The notes under the pieces were generated by a model, which did no database searches, was not told the DNA's origin, and saw only the letters and a list, made by a program, of their open reading frames with translations. Source: Streptomyces phaeoluteigriseus (GTDB lineage: Bacteria > Actinomycetota > Actinomycetes > Streptomycetales > Streptomycetaceae). Taken from it: DNA of 37,313 bases. This document shows positions 1-8,453 of this stretch, in pieces (within the stretch, counting starts at the first letter, position 1; every line of letters begins with the position of its first letter). The stretch spans positions 971,976-1,009,288 of the forward strand of contig NZ_MPOH02000019.1 in assembly GCF_001896135.2 (NCBI RefSeq), given 5' to 3'. Both the position numbers and the translations under genes were made by a program.

Positions 1-1
1 C

Positions 2-118
2 CTCGAACCCGTCGCCCGCCCCGCCCTCGAGCCCGTTCTCCATGCGGCCCCCGAACCCGTTCCCGACCTGGCCCCCAACCCGCTCCCGTACCCGTCACCG
101 GACCCGTTTCTGAGGTGA
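2..118 (+). CDS. 3' end of an unidentified gene with a Pro-rich tail
   Basis: One frame is open from the left edge to a TGA at 116-118 and has strong G/C at third codon positions. The visible 38 residues are rich in Pro, Glu, Leu and Val (for example APEPVPDLAPNPLPYPSPD), as in low-complexity C-terminal tails of actinobacterial proteins. No domain is visible, so the product cannot be named. The opposite strand is also open here, so the call rests on codon-position bias only. Confidence 0.35.
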   Translation, partial: LEPVARPALEPVLHAAPEPVPDLAPNPLPYPSPDPFLR

Positions 119-262
119 CCCTCAGCGATCCAGATCACTCCGCGCCCGGCTACAGTGCGGCAGAAGATAGGGGTAGTCTCAGACGGACTGCATAAGTTAC
201 CGCTTAGTAATGTCGGCGCCGCCGACGAAACCCCGCAAACCTCGCAGGCCCGAGGAGCCCCC

Positions 263-2554
263 ATGCAACTCGCCGCGATCATCGTGTCGCTGGCCCTGAC
301 CGTGGTCGGCGTCGCCCTGCTCGCCCGCGCCATCGGCCAGTTCGTCCGGTATTTCAAGCTGGGCCAGCCGGTCCCGGCCGGCACCCGGACCGACAACCCC
401 TACCAGCGCAGCGTGACACTCGTACGCGAGTTCCTCGGCCATACGCGCATGAACCGCTGGGGCATCGTCGGCTTCGCCCACTGGTTCGTGGCCGTCGGCT
501 TCCTGACGCTGCCGCCCACCCTGGCGCAGGCGTTCGGCCAGCTCTTCCAGGCCGACTGGACGCTGCCGGTCATCGGTGGGTTCCTGCCGTTCGAGCTGTA
601 CGTCGAGTTCATCGGCGTGATGACGATCCTCGGCATCGCCGTGCTCATCGTGGTCCGCCTGCTGAGCCTGCCCTCGCGGCCCGGCCGCAAGTCCCGCTTC
701 GCGGGTTCCAAGGCCGGTCAGGCGTACTTCGTCGAGTACGTCATCCTCACCATCGGCCTCGCCATCTACGTGCTGCGCGGCCTGGAGGGCGCGCTGCACC
801 ACGTCGAGCACTACGAGGCCGGCTACTTCGCCTCGTACCCCCTGGTCCTCGCCTTCAAGGGCCTGTCGGTCGGCACCCTCCAGAACCTCGTCTACCTCAC
901 CGCGATGATCAAGATCGGGACGTCCTTCGTCTGGATGATCGTCGTCTCGCTGAACACCAACATGGGTGTCGCCTGGCACCGCTTCCTCGCCTTCCCGAAC
1001 ATCTGGTTCAAGCGCGAGGCGCACGGCGGTACGGCCCTCGGCGCCCTCCAGCCGATGACCTCCGGCGGCAAGCCGATCGACTTCACCGACCCCGGCGACG
1101 ACGACGTCTTCGGCGTCTCGCAGGTCGAGCAGTTCTCCTGGAAGGGCCTGCTGGACTTCTCCACCTGCACCGAGTGCGGGCGCTGCCAGTCGCAGTGCCC
1201 CGCCTGGAACACCGGCAAGCCGCTCTCCCCCAAGCTCCTGATCATGTCCCTGCGCGACCACGCGCACGCCAAGGCGCCGTACCTGCTGGCCGGCGGCGGC
1301 AAGACCATGGAGGGCGAGGAGAAGGCGTCCGAGGAGCAGCTCAAGGACGTACCCGCGGCGGCCCTCGCGGAAGCCGAGCGCCCGCTGATCGGCACCGCCG
1401 AGGAGAACGGGGTCATCGACCCGGACGTCCTGTGGTCCTGCACCACCTGCGGCGCCTGCGTCGAGCAGTGCCCGGTCGACATCGAGCACGTCGACCACAT
1501 CGTCGACATGCGCCGCTACCAGGTGATGATCGAGTCGTCGTTCCCGTCCGAGGCGGGCACGATGCTCAAGAACCTGGAGAAGAAGGGCAACCCCTGGGGG
1601 CTGGCCAAGAAGCAGCGCCTGGAGTGGACGAAGGAGGTCGACTTCGAGGTGCCGGTCGTCGGCAGGGACCTCGAGGACCTCTCCGAGGTCGAGTACCTGT
1701 ACTGGGTCGGCTGCGCCGGCGCCCTCGAGGACCGCGCCAAGAAGACCACCAAGGCCTTCGCCGAACTCCTCCACATCGCGGGCGTCAAGTTCGCGATCAT
1801 GGGTGGCGACGAGAAGTGCACCGGTGACTCCGCCCGCCGCCTCGGCAACGAGCCCCTGTTCCAGGAGCTGGGCATGGAGAACGTCATGGCGCTGAACATG
1901 GCGTTCGGCGAGGAGACCGACGACGACGGCAAGGTCACCGACGAGTCCCGCAAGCCGCGCTCGGCGAAGAAGATCGTCGCCACCTGCCCGCACTGCCTCA
2001 ACACGCTCGGCAACGAGTACCCGCAGCTCGGCGGCGACTACGAGGTCATCCACCACACCCAGCTGCTCCAGCACCTCATCGACGAGGGCAAGCTGATCCC
2101 GGTGACCCCGGTCGACGGCCTCATCACCTACCACGACCCCTGCTACCTGGGCCGCCACAACAAGATCTACTCGCCGCCGCGAGAGATCATGTCCGCGGTC
2201 CCGGGCCTGCGCCAGCAGGAGATGCACCGCCACAAGGAACGTGGCTTCTGCTGCGGCGCCGGTGGCGCGCGGATGTGGATGGAGGAGCGGATCGGCAAGC
2301 GCATCAACAACGAGCGCGTCGACGAGGCCCTGTCCCTGAACCCCGACATCGTCTCCACCGCCTGCCCGTTCTGCCTCGTCATGCTCACGGACTCCGTGAA
2401 CGGCAAGAAGAACGACGGCCAGGCCAAGGAGTCCGTCCAGGTCGTGGACGTCGCCCAGCTCCTCCTCGACTCCGTCAAGACCCCGGTCGACGACGAACCC
2501 CCCGCGGGCGCGGCCGAGTCGGAGAACGAGCCGGAGCCCCAGCCGGTGAAGTGA
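263..2554 (+). CDS. Membrane-associated Fe-S oxidoreductase (EtfD-like, CCG-domain family)
   Basis: A 763-aa protein. The frame is open from 155, but ATG 263 is preferred: the GAGGAG at 252-257 lies just upstream and the protein then starts directly in a membrane segment. The N-terminal ~230 residues hold several hydrophobic helices, like a NarI-type membrane anchor. Two ferredoxin-like 4Fe-4S motifs follow (CTECGRCQSQCP from residue 302, CTTCGACVEQCP from residue 393). The C-terminal half carries two cysteine-rich CCG-type modules (YWVGCAG, CPHC, HDPCYLGR, GFCCGAGG near 663, CPFC). This is the architecture of HdrD/GlpC-related reductases. Actinobacterial homologues include mycobacterial EtfD, which passes electrons from electron transfer flavoprotein to the membrane quinone pool during acyl-CoA oxidation. 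The fold and cofactors are clear; the ETF role is inferred. It is probably monocistronic, with a strong hairpin right after the stop. Confidence 0.9.
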   Translation: MQLAAIIVSLALTVVGVALLARAIGQFVRYFKLGQPVPAGTRTDNPYQRSVTLVREFLGHTRMNRWGIVGFAHWFVAVGFLTLPPTLAQAFGQLFQADWTLPVIGGFLPFELYVEFIGVMTILGIAVLIVVRLLSLPSRPGRKSRFAGSKAGQAYFVEYVILTIGLAIYVLRGLEGALHHVEHYEAGYFASYPLVLAFKGLSVGTLQNLVYLTAMIKIGTSFVWMIVVSLNTNMGVAWHRFLAFPNIWFKREAHGGTALGALQPMTSGGKPIDFTDPGDDDVFGVSQVEQFSWKGLLDFSTCTECGRCQSQCPAWNTGKPLSPKLLIMSLRDHAHAKAPYLLAGGGKTMEGEEKASEEQLKDVPAAALAEAERPLIGTAEENGVIDPDVLWSCTTCGACVEQCPVDIEHVDHIVDMRRYQVMIESSFPSEAGTMLKNLEKKGNPWGLAKKQRLEWTKEVDFEVPVVGRDLEDLSEVEYLYWVGCAGALEDRAKKTTKAFAELLHIAGVKFAIMGGDEKCTGDSARRLGNEPLFQELGMENVMALNMAFGEETDDDGKVTDESRKPRSAKKIVATCPHCLNTLGNEYPQLGGDYEVIHHTQLLQHLIDEGKLIPVTPVDGLITYHDPCYLGRHNKIYSPPREIMSAVPGLRQQEMHRHKERGFCCGAGGARMWMEERIGKRINNERVDEALSLNPDIVSTACPFCLVMLTDSVNGKKNDGQAKESVQVVDVAQLLLDSVKTPVDDEPPAGAAESENEPEPQPVK

Positions 2555-2577
2555 CCGCCGGCGACGGTACGTTGCGA

Positions 2578-2607
2578 CGCCCCCTGTCCTGCCCTGGACG
2601 GGGGGCG
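2578..2607 (+). terminator. Hairpin terminator after the Fe-S oxidoreductase gene
   Basis: A 12-bp stem (CGCCCCCTGTCC at 2578-2589, GGACGGGGGGCG at 2596-2607, one G-T wobble) closes a 6-nt loop. It lies 24 bases after the stop at 2554. There is no strong U tract, as is usual in Streptomyces. Confidence 0.75.
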
Positions 2608-2660
2608 TTCGTGCTCCCGGACAGGGGCGTCGTCGTGCTGTTCCGCACCCCCTCGGGTAC

Positions 2661-2738
2661 CCGGACGCACCGCCCGCGGCACCCCGGACGCATCGCCCGC
2701 GGGTAGCCCGGACGCACCGCCCGCGGGTACCCCGGACG
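2661..2738. repeat. Three-copy 23-24-bp tandem repeat
   Basis: Three copies of a unit close to CCGGACGCACCGCCCGCGG start at 2661, 2684 and 2708, with a truncated fourth at 2732. The array lies between the terminator of the Fe-S gene and the Yip1 gene. No coding role is visible. Confidence 0.75.
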
Positions 2739-2843
2739 GTCGTACGGGTCTCCCCTTAGGGGATGTCACAGGTCGGCCGCAAAGCCGCTTCCGGGGGGCC
2801 GGGCCGCGCACGTCACTCTTCGGGACCAGGTACGTTCGATGAC

Positions 2844-3761
2844 GTGGCTGGATTCAGGATCGGACGTGGCGGCCGGGACGGCCGCGCCCCGCAAGCGCGA
2901 CCCCATAACCCTCCCCACGGGCAGCAGACGCCCCAGGGGCCGCCCCCGCACGGCTACCCGCCGGCGCAGCAGCCGTACCCGCCGCAGTACGGCGGCGGGG
3001 GCGTCGGAGGCCAGCAGTGGCCCCCGACGAACGGCGGCGGCCAGGGTGGCGGTGAGCCCGAGTACTTCGGCGGCGGCGACCCCTACGGCGCGCCCCCGCA
3101 CGACCCGTACGCCGCGAACAGCCCGGGTCACACGCAGGCGTTCTCGATCGACGACCACCAGCAGTACAACCAGGGCGAGACGTACCACGCGGGCGCCGCG
3201 GCCCCGGCGGGCCCGACCGGTCCGCGCCTGCACTGGAAGCAGCTGCTGCGGGGCGTCGTACTGTCCCCCAACCAGACCTTCCTCCGGATGCGGGACTACA
3301 CGATGTGGGGCCCCGCCCTCGTCGTCACCTTCCTGTACGGCCTGCTCGCGGTGTTCGGCTTCGACGACACGCGCGAGGACACGATCAACGCGACGCTGTC
3401 CAACGCGATCCCGATCGTCCTGACGACGGCCGTGGCGATGGTGCTCAGCGCCTTCGTCCTGGGCGTCGTCACCCACAGCCTGGCCCGTCAGCTCGGCGGC
3501 GACGGCGCCTGGCAGCCCACGGTCGGCCTCTCCATGCTGATCATGTCCCTCTCGGACACCCCGCGCCTGATCGTCGCGATGTTCGCGGGCGGCGACGCCT
3601 CGTTCGTGCAGCTGCTCGGCTGGGCCACCTGGGTCGCCGCCGGCGCCCTCCTCACCCTCATGGTCAGCCGCTCCCACGACCTGCCCTGGCCGAAGGCCCT
3701 GGGCGCGTCGGCGATCCAGCTGATCGCCATCCTGTCGATCGTGAAGCTGGGCACGTTCTGA
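2844..3761 (+). CDS. Yip1-family integral membrane protein
   Basis: A 305-aa protein. The first ~120 residues are low complexity, rich in Gly, Pro, Gln and Tyr (GRGGRDGRAPQARPH at the start, then PPHGYPPAQQPYPPQ). From about residue 125 it resembles the Yip1 domain (LHWKQLLRGVVLSPNQTF, then four to five hydrophobic helices). The function of bacterial Yip1 proteins is unknown. The frame is open from 2763, but GTG 2844 (VAGFRIGRGGR) is preferred as the family-like N-terminus. There is no good ribosome-binding site. A -10-like TACGTT at 2831-2836 would place transcription start on the GTG, so a leaderless mRNA is possible. The stop codon lies inside the first unit of a tandem array. Confidence 0.8.
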   Translation: MAGFRIGRGGRDGRAPQARPHNPPHGQQTPQGPPPHGYPPAQQPYPPQYGGGGVGGQQWPPTNGGGQGGGEPEYFGGGDPYGAPPHDPYAANSPGHTQAFSIDDHQQYNQGETYHAGAAAPAGPTGPRLHWKQLLRGVVLSPNQTFLRMRDYTMWGPALVVTFLYGLLAVFGFDDTREDTINATLSNAIPIVLTTAVAMVLSAFVLGVVTHSLARQLGGDGAWQPTVGLSMLIMSLSDTPRLIVAMFAGGDASFVQLLGWATWVAAGALLTLMVSRSHDLPWPKALGASAIQLIAILSIVKLGTF

Positions 3762-3870
3762 TACTCGGTATCGCCTGATAGTCGGTATCGCCTGATAGTC
3801 GGTATCGCCTGATAGTCGGTATCGCCTGATAGTCGGTATCGCCTGATAGTCGGTATCGCCTGATAGTCGG
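3758..3870. repeat. 17-bp tandem array starting at the Yip1 stop codon
   Basis: 6.6 copies of CTGATAGTCGGTATCGC start at 3758, 3775, 3792, 3809, 3826, 3843 and 3860. The first copy has one substitution and contains the Yip1 TGA (3759-3761). Each unit holds GATA and TATC, so the array alternates GATA-N5-TATC and TATC-N4-GATA dyads. It occupies most of the gap before the bidirectional terminator and the convergent PAP2 gene. There are no spacers, so it is not CRISPR. Confidence 0.97.
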
Positions 3871-3880
3871 CCCGGACAGG

Positions 3881-3916
3881 AGGAAGGCCCCCGGCGCGAA
3901 CGCCGGGGGCCTTCCT
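3881..3916. terminator. Bidirectional terminator between Yip1 and PAP2 genes
   Basis: A perfect 16-bp stem (AGGAAGGCCCCCGGCG at 3881-3896 and its complement at 3901-3916) with a CGAA tetraloop sits between two convergent genes. It can serve both directions. Confidence 0.9.
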
Positions 3917-3938
3917 CGTCCGGGGGTTGCACTCCGGT

Positions 3939-5444
3939 TCAGATCAGTTCGGGTTCTGATTCCGGTGCCGGTGCCGGTGCCGGTGCCGGTACGGGTGCCG
4001 GTGCCAGGGCCGGTACGGGTGCCGGTACGGGTTCTGCTTCCGGAGCCGGTACGGGTGCCGGATTCCGCGCCGGTGCGGGACTCGCTTCCCACCGTGCGGT
4101 CGTCCGTGCATAGCCGAGGACCACCGAGCCCATCGCCAGCAGGAGAAGGGGGCCGAACAGCCACGGGTGCTCGGCCATCTCCGACGGCAGATAGCGATAC
4201 GACACCAGAAGCGCGGCGAAGACCGTCGCGCCGTAAGCGGTCAACCGGAGCCCCGACCGGTCCCAGCCGTGGTCGTAGGAGCGCAGAGCCGCCTCGATGG
4301 TGAGCGTGAACACCACTCCGGCGATGAGGTCCGCACCGTAGTGGTACCCGAATCCCAGCGTCGCGCAGAGCGTGGCGATGAGCCAGAAAGTGCCCGCGAA
4401 CCGCAGAGCGCGCGGGCCCTTCCGGGTATGGATGAAGATCGCGGTGGCCCACGCCGTGTGCAGGCTGGGCATGCAGTTGCGCGGGGTGATCTCGTCGAAC
4501 GACATGTGCCGCGGGGGCTGGAGCGGCGGCACCGTCTGCGGCCACAGGTCGGCCACGGCCCAGGGCTCGCTGGGCGGCATGTCCGGCGCCCACAGACTGA
4601 CCCCCGCCCAGTGCTCGGCGCCCGTGCCGTAGGCGAAGATCGGGCCGACCACCGGGTAGATCATGTAGAAGGCCGGACCGATGAGGCCGATCACCAAGAA
4701 GGTGCGCACGAGGTGGTGGCGCGGGAAGCGTCGCTCGGCCGCCACGTTGCGCAGTTGGTACAGCGCGGCGATGACCGCGGCGACCGCGAGCTGACCGTAG
4801 ACGAAGTCGAGAAAGTTGAACCCGATCGAACCGCTGGCCGTCACGACCCGGCCGACCAGCCACGAGGGGTCGCCCAGCGCGTGGTCGGCGGTCGCCACGT
4901 ACTGGTCGAGCACGAGGGGGCGGGTCTCCGAGGTGATGAGCAGCCAGGTGTCACCGGTCTTGCGGCCGGCCATCAGCAACAGGGCCAGCCCGACCCCCTT
5001 CAGCAACAGGACACGTTCCCGGCCGGTGCGGCGTGTGACGGCGATGACCGCGCAGCCGAGGGTCACCCACAGGGCGCCGTTGCCGAAGGGGTGGCCTTCG
5101 GTCACCTCGACGCCGGCCGCCCACCGGACCGCCAGGAAGGCGATGTCGATACCGATCGCGGCACCGACGGCGATCAACCGTTGCCGCCAGGTGAGCACCA
5201 CCAGCATCAGGGTCATGGAGGCGTACAGCAGGCCACCGGACTTGGGCGGGAATATCACTTCCCGTGCCTGTGTCGTCATCGGCCCCGGCAGGCCGAGACG
5301 ACGCGCCACGAGTTCCAGCGCGATGAGGAATCCGAGGGCCACGGCCATTCCCGTGACCCACACGATCACCCGGGGCTGACGCCACGAGGAGTATGCGTTT
5401 CTGCCTTTTATTCGCGAAAACACCCGCGACGCTATAGGTATCAA
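3939..5444 (-). CDS. PAP2-superfamily membrane phosphatase (AUR1/inositol-phosphotransferase-like)
   Basis: An open frame of 501 codons, polytopic by its many hydrophobic stretches. The PAP2 catalytic motifs are visible: CMPSLHTAWA (residues 324-333) and GFGYHYGADLIAG (364-376), whose two histidines and aspartate form the phosphatase triad. The arrangement fits PAP2-like enzymes that hydrolyse or transfer lipid-linked phosphates; the substrate is not evident. The C-terminal ~45 residues are an Ala/Pro/Val repeat (PAPVPAPEAEPVPAPVPA) encoded by hexanucleotide repeats. The start is uncertain: the longest frame begins with TTG 5444 without a ribosome-binding site, and in-frame GTG codons further in are alternatives. 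It converges with the Yip1 gene. Confidence 0.82.
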   Translation of the reverse strand: MIPIASRVFSRIKGRNAYSSWRQPRVIVWVTGMAVALGFLIALELVARRLGLPGPMTTQAREVIFPPKSGGLLYASMTLMLVVLTWRQRLIAVGAAIGIDIAFLAVRWAAGVEVTEGHPFGNGALWVTLGCAVIAVTRRTGRERVLLLKGVGLALLLMAGRKTGDTWLLITSETRPLVLDQYVATADHALGDPSWLVGRVVTASGSIGFNFLDFVYGQLAVAAVIAALYQLRNVAAERRFPRHHLVRTFLVIGLIGPAFYMIYPVVGPIFAYGTGAEHWAGVSLWAPDMPPSEPWAVADLWPQTVPPLQPPRHMSFDEITPRNCMPSLHTAWATAIFIHTRKGPRALRFAGTFWLIATLCATLGFGYHYGADLIAGVVFTLTIEAALRSYDHGWDRSGLRLTAYGATVFAALLVSYRYLPSEMAEHPWLFGPLLLLAMGSVVLGYARTTARWEASPAPARNPAPVPAPEAEPVPAPVPALAPAPVPAPAPAPAPESEPELI

Positions 5445-5809
5445 TTATTTGACCGATTTAGTAGATTTTGAGAACCGAGACACTCATCACGCCGGATGGC
5501 ATGGCTTCCTGTACGGGAAGGTGAACAGGGGCGTTCATCGCGAGTTCGAACAGGTTAGCGGGGCGGAACGAAGGGGTTAAGTCCCCAAGCTGAACCCACT
5601 CACCCGCCCTCACCGCGTACACGCCGAGTGGCAGAGCCGACGGGAGGCGGGACGTGACGAGAGGCCTCGGAATCACCGAGGCCTCTCGTTCGCATCTGCG
5701 GGGTTCTCCGGGGGTGCGGGAGTTCTCCGGAGTTTGCCGGATTTCTCGGTGCCATCCGATTTTATCCAGTGTCATCCAATGTCATCGGTTTCCTCCGGAT
5801 ACCGAACGA
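5445..5809. other. Intergenic region with a strong hairpin; no supported gene
   Basis: The left part (5445-5480) is unusually AT-rich for this DNA and may hold the PAP2 promoter. Between 5458 and about 5655 the minus strand has an open stretch ending in TAA, with a TTA codon and no start with a ribosome-binding site. The segment 5483-5655 has internal complementarity (CTCATCACG near its left end, CGTGACGAG near its right end), so an RNA is conceivable. 5690-5809 carries imperfect TTCTCCGG and GTCATCC repeats. Confidence 0.4.
5656..5688. terminator. Perfect 14-bp hairpin
   Basis: ACGAGAGGCCTCGG (5656-5669) and its exact complement (5675-5688) flank a 5-nt loop. On the minus strand it lies about 120 bases past the phosphoribosyltransferase stop and would end that operon. 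On the plus strand it could end a transcript from 5480-5650. Confidence 0.8.
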
Positions 5810-6319
5810 TCAGAGCGCTTCCTTGTTCGGCTTGGCCGCTTCTCCCGACCTGTGCACGGGAGGCAGCACGCTCCACGGGAAGTTGATCCAGTCGTCGGTG
5901 CGCTTCCAGACGTACTCGCACTTCACGAGGGAGTGGGACTTCTCGTAGATGACGGCGCTGCGGACCTCCGCGACGGCGTCGAGGCAGAAGTCCCGCACCA
6001 GCTTGAGCGTCTTGCCGGTGTCGGCGACGTCGTCGGTGATCAGGACCTTCTTGTCGGAGAAGTCGATCGCGTTGGGCACGGGCGCGAGCATGACGGGCAT
6101 CTCGAGGGTGGTGCCCACGCCCGTGTAGAACTCGACGTTCACCAGGTGGAGGTTCTTGCAGTCGAGGGCGTAGGCGAGGCCACCGGCGACGAAGACCCCG
6201 CCGCGCGCGATGCTGAGCACGATGTCGGGCTCGTAGCCGTCGTCGGCGATGGTCTGGGCGAGTTCGCGGACGGCGACGCCGAACCGCTCGTAGGTGAGGT
6301 TCTCCCGTACGTCGCTCAT
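5810..6319 (-). CDS. Phosphoribosyltransferase (purine PRTase-like)
   Basis: A 169-aa type I phosphoribosyltransferase. The PRPP-binding loop is KVLITDDVADTGKTL (residues 91-105). SIARGGVFVAGGLA near residue 36 forms the flanking loop, as in Gpt-type xanthine/hypoxanthine enzymes. The reaction would transfer ribose-5-phosphate from PRPP to a base; which base cannot be read from the sequence. The ATG at 6319 lies 7 bases after the dcd stop, so the two genes form an operon and are probably translationally coupled; AGGTGTGAGCGG spanning the dcd stop may serve as ribosome-binding site. The context supports a nucleotide salvage role in the cytoplasm. Confidence 0.85.
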   Translation of the reverse strand: MSDVRENLTYERFGVAVRELAQTIADDGYEPDIVLSIARGGVFVAGGLAYALDCKNLHLVNVEFYTGVGTTLEMPVMLAPVPNAIDFSDKKVLITDDVADTGKTLKLVRDFCLDAVAEVRSAVIYEKSHSLVKCEYVWKRTDDWINFPWSVLPPVHRSGEAAKPNKEAL

Positions 6320-6326
6320 ACGCCGC

Positions 6327-6902
6327 TCACACCTGGGTCCGGTGGAAGTTGAGGAAGGAACGGGAAGCGGTCGGCCCCCGCTGCCCCTGGTACCGGGACC
6401 CGTACCGCTCGCTGCCGTACGGGTGCTCGGCCGGGGAGCTGAGCCGGAACAGGCACAGCTGCCCGATCTTCATGCCCGGCCAGAGCTTGATGGGCAGCGT
6501 GGCGAGGTTGGACAGCTCGAGCGTGACGTGTCCGGAGAAGCCGGGGTCGATGAAACCGGCGGTGGAGTGCGTGACGAGCCCGAGCCGGCCGAGGGAGCTC
6601 TTGCCCTCGAGCCGGGAGGCGAGATCATCGGGAAGGCTGATGACCTCGTAGGTGGAGGCGAGGACGAACTCCCCGGGATGCAGGATGAACGGCTCGTCAC
6701 CCTCCGGTTCCACGAGCCGTGTGAGGTCCGCCTGCTCGACCGAGGGGTCGATGTGCGGATACCGGTGGTTCTCGAACACCCGGAAGTAGCGGTCGAGGCG
6801 CACGTCGACGCTGGACGGTTGCACCATGGATTCGTCGTAGGGATCGATCCGTACCCGCCCGGAGTCGATCTCGGCCCGGATGTCCTTGTCTGAGAGAAGC
6901 AC
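6327..6902 (-). CDS. dcd: dCTP deaminase
   Basis: A 191-aa protein, the usual family length. Family signatures are present: QPSSVDVRLDRYFRVF (residues 29-44), LEGKSSLGRLGLVTHSTAGFIDPGFSG split over residues 98-124, and HVTLELSN with the likely catalytic Glu129. It deaminates dCTP, feeding dTMP synthesis through dUTP or dUMP. Some actinobacterial members are bifunctional and release dUMP; this cannot be settled by eye. The start is GTG 6902 (VLLSDKDI). TATCCT lies 6 bases upstream, so a promoter giving a nearly leaderless transcript is possible. It is the first gene of an operon with the phosphoribosyltransferase. Confidence 0.95.
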   Translation of the reverse strand: MLLSDKDIRAEIDSGRVRIDPYDESMVQPSSVDVRLDRYFRVFENHRYPHIDPSVEQADLTRLVEPEGDEPFILHPGEFVLASTYEVISLPDDLASRLEGKSSLGRLGLVTHSTAGFIDPGFSGHVTLELSNLATLPIKLWPGMKIGQLCLFRLSSPAEHPYGSERYGSRYQGQRGPTASRSFLNFHRTQV

Positions 6903-7493
6903 GCCCCGAGGATACGCAAGGCGCGCGGACCCGCCACCATCAGGACGGTTCCGCGCGCCAGGTCGCTGCTGTCGCTGTCGTTGCTGCGATTACCGGTGTG
7001 CCACAACGACGGCTGCCACTGCCACTACCACTGCCATCACGGCTACTGCTCGTGCTCGCCGCTACCGCTTCTCGAAGACCACCGGCACCGCGCTGCGGAG
7101 CCGGGCACACCGAGGACACCGGACAAGCCGTCCGGGACCGAGCCGCCCGGCCTGCTGCATCGGGAACGAAGTGGTGCTGAACACGTGCCCATCGGCACAA
7201 CGGACGACGGTGCGCTCCATCAAGTCCTAGAGTCCCTTCCCCAAGAGCCGCGTCCGACTGCTGCTCGCCGGACGACGAAAGCCACATTACGGGACGAACG
7301 AGACGACCCTCCAGGCGGCACTCCGTCCACACCCGGACCCTCTCCCACCCCTCCACCGTACGCCCCAACTCCAGCCCCGAGCACCCGGATCCCCTCCCCC
7401 GAAACGCACGCGACCCCCAGGGCTTCAGCGCCGGGGGCCAGGGATGAGGTAGAGTAACCGCGCGATCAGACACCGGCCCGACCGGCGTCTTAC
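6903..7493. other. 591-bp gap without a supported gene
   Basis: Frames on both strands here show no recognisable protein and have inconsistent codon bias. The left part is rich in short CTG/CCA-type simple repeats (about 6965-7060). The right part leads into tRNA-Gly and presumably carries its promoter. Confidence 0.5.
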
Positions 7494-7567
7494 GCGGGTG
7501 TAGTTTAATGGTAGAACATCAGCTTCCCAAGCTGAGAGCGCGAGTTCGATTCTCGTCACCCGCTCCA
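7494..7567 (+). tRNA. tRNA-Gly(CCC), CCA end encoded
   Basis: The acceptor arms GCGGGTG (7494-7500) and CACCCGC (7557-7563) pair perfectly, followed by discriminator T and CCA (7565-7567). The anticodon stem TCAGC/GCTGA closes the loop TTCCCAA, giving anticodon CCC. The T-arm is GCGAGTTCGATTCTCGT. A terminator follows, and a truncated integrase gene ends 50 bp downstream, which suggests that the 3' end was used as an integration site. Confidence 0.97.
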
Positions 7568-7572
7568 CGAAG

Positions 7573-7602
7573 AAGGCCCAGGTCATCGACCCGGGCCTTT
7601 TT
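7573..7602 (+). terminator. Rho-independent terminator of tRNA-Gly
   Basis: AAGGCCC (7573-7579) pairs with GGGCCTT (7593-7599), with a further GGTC/GACC inner stem. A run of T follows (7598-7602). Confidence 0.8.
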
Positions 7603-7616
7603 GCTGTGCTCAGCGA

Positions 7617-8355
7617 TCACTCTCCGCGTGCCAGATTCGTGCCAGAAGGCTTGTCCGGCGCTCTCCCGACCGCGGCGGCCCGTGTCTTCCGTACGGTGGC
7701 GTCGAGACCGGCGGCAACTTCCTGCTGCCGGTCGTCGTCGGAGTGCTGATAGATCAGCGCGGCCTTCTCGGAGGACTGGCCGGCGCGGACCATCGTGTCC
7801 TTGAGCGTGGCACCGGATCGGGCGGACAGCCTGTGCCCCGTGTGGCGGAGGTCGTAGAAGCGGAAGCCCTCGGGCATGCCGACGACTTCCCGAGCCTTCC
7901 GCCACCTTCGCCCGAAGGTGCTACGCCGGAAGGGCGCACCCTTCTCCCCCACGAAGAGAAGCCCGTCGGGCCCCGGCTCGGCGAACGACTCCAGGTGCCA
8001 GCGGAGCTCCCGGTGAAGGAATGCGGGAAGGATCACAGTCCGGGACCCGGCCTCCGACTTGGTGTCTCCCTGGGCGCGTCGCCCGTTCATCCGTTCCGGC
8101 TCGGCGAGGTGTACGCGGACGCGGAGGCTGCCGAGGTCGACGTCACGGCGGCGGAGACCGGCCAGTTCCTCCGGCCGCATCGGACCGTAGGCGCCGAGGT
8201 ACACCATCAACCGCCACCGCATCCCCACCGCCTCGGCGAGCGCGTCGACCTGGGCGACGGTGGCGATCCGCCGCTCAGCCGCTTTCTCCTTGCCTGCGCC
8301 CCTTGATCCGGCATGGGTTGCGCTGGATCAGCTCGTCGTCCAAGGCCGTCTCCAT
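7617..8355 (-). pseudogene. Tyrosine site-specific integrase, N-truncated and frameshifted
   Basis: The catalytic domain is readable from about 8228 down: first-arginine motif RPEELAGLRRRDV, SEAGSRTVILP, the H-x-x-R region YDLRHTGHRLSA, and the tyrosine region AALIYQHSDDD. The residue usually His before the tyrosine (GHSS) is Gln (GQSS). Upstream the sequence continues as integrase (METALDDELIQRNPCRIKG, starting at 8355) in another frame; the shift falls in the C4 run 8299-8302, where one extra base would explain it. The N-terminal core-binding half is absent, and sequence beyond 8365 belongs to another gene. The 3' end faces the 3' end of tRNA-Gly, the standard layout of tRNA-integrating elements. 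It is probably inactive. Confidence 0.85.
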
Positions 8356-8453
8356 GACGGCCTGGCCAGGTCGTGCAGGTGCGCGAAGGACAGCGCGGCG
8401 GCGATCAGGGCTTGGACGAGTACGGCGTCGAGGCGGACGGGCAGGGAACGCAC
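8328..8453 (-). pseudogene. 5' remnant of a DUF2637/SpdB-like membrane protein gene
   Basis: GTG 8453 is preceded at 7 bases by AAGGAG (8461-8466 on this strand), a good ribosome-binding site. The first ~30 residues (RLDAVLVQALIAAAL, then SFAHLHDLA) match my recollection of DUF2637 or spread proteins from Streptomyces integrative plasmids. After DLA the frame runs out of frame into integrase sequence and stops at codon 42. I read this as a deletion that fused the start of a transfer gene to the middle of the integrase gene. Confidence 0.55.

Noticed and set aside
197..2233. 678-codon minus-strand frame opposite the Fe-S oxidoreductase gene
   Set aside because: It is the antisense shadow of a clear gene; the sequence is Asp/Val/His/Arg-rich without domains, as expected from high-GC complement reading.
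3758..3870. Possible CRISPR array
   Set aside because: Units are directly contiguous without spacers, and no cas genes are present; the same holds for 23480-23650.
5458..5775. Small minus-strand gene upstream of PAP2
   Set aside because: No start has a ribosome-binding site, the frame crosses a perfect terminator hairpin, and its G/C at third positions is low for this genome. It is kept only as an RNA or ORF possibility.
6940..7473. 177-codon minus-strand frame before tRNA-Gly
   Set aside because: It opens in low-complexity repeats, has no domain or ribosome-binding site, and its codon bias is inconsistent.
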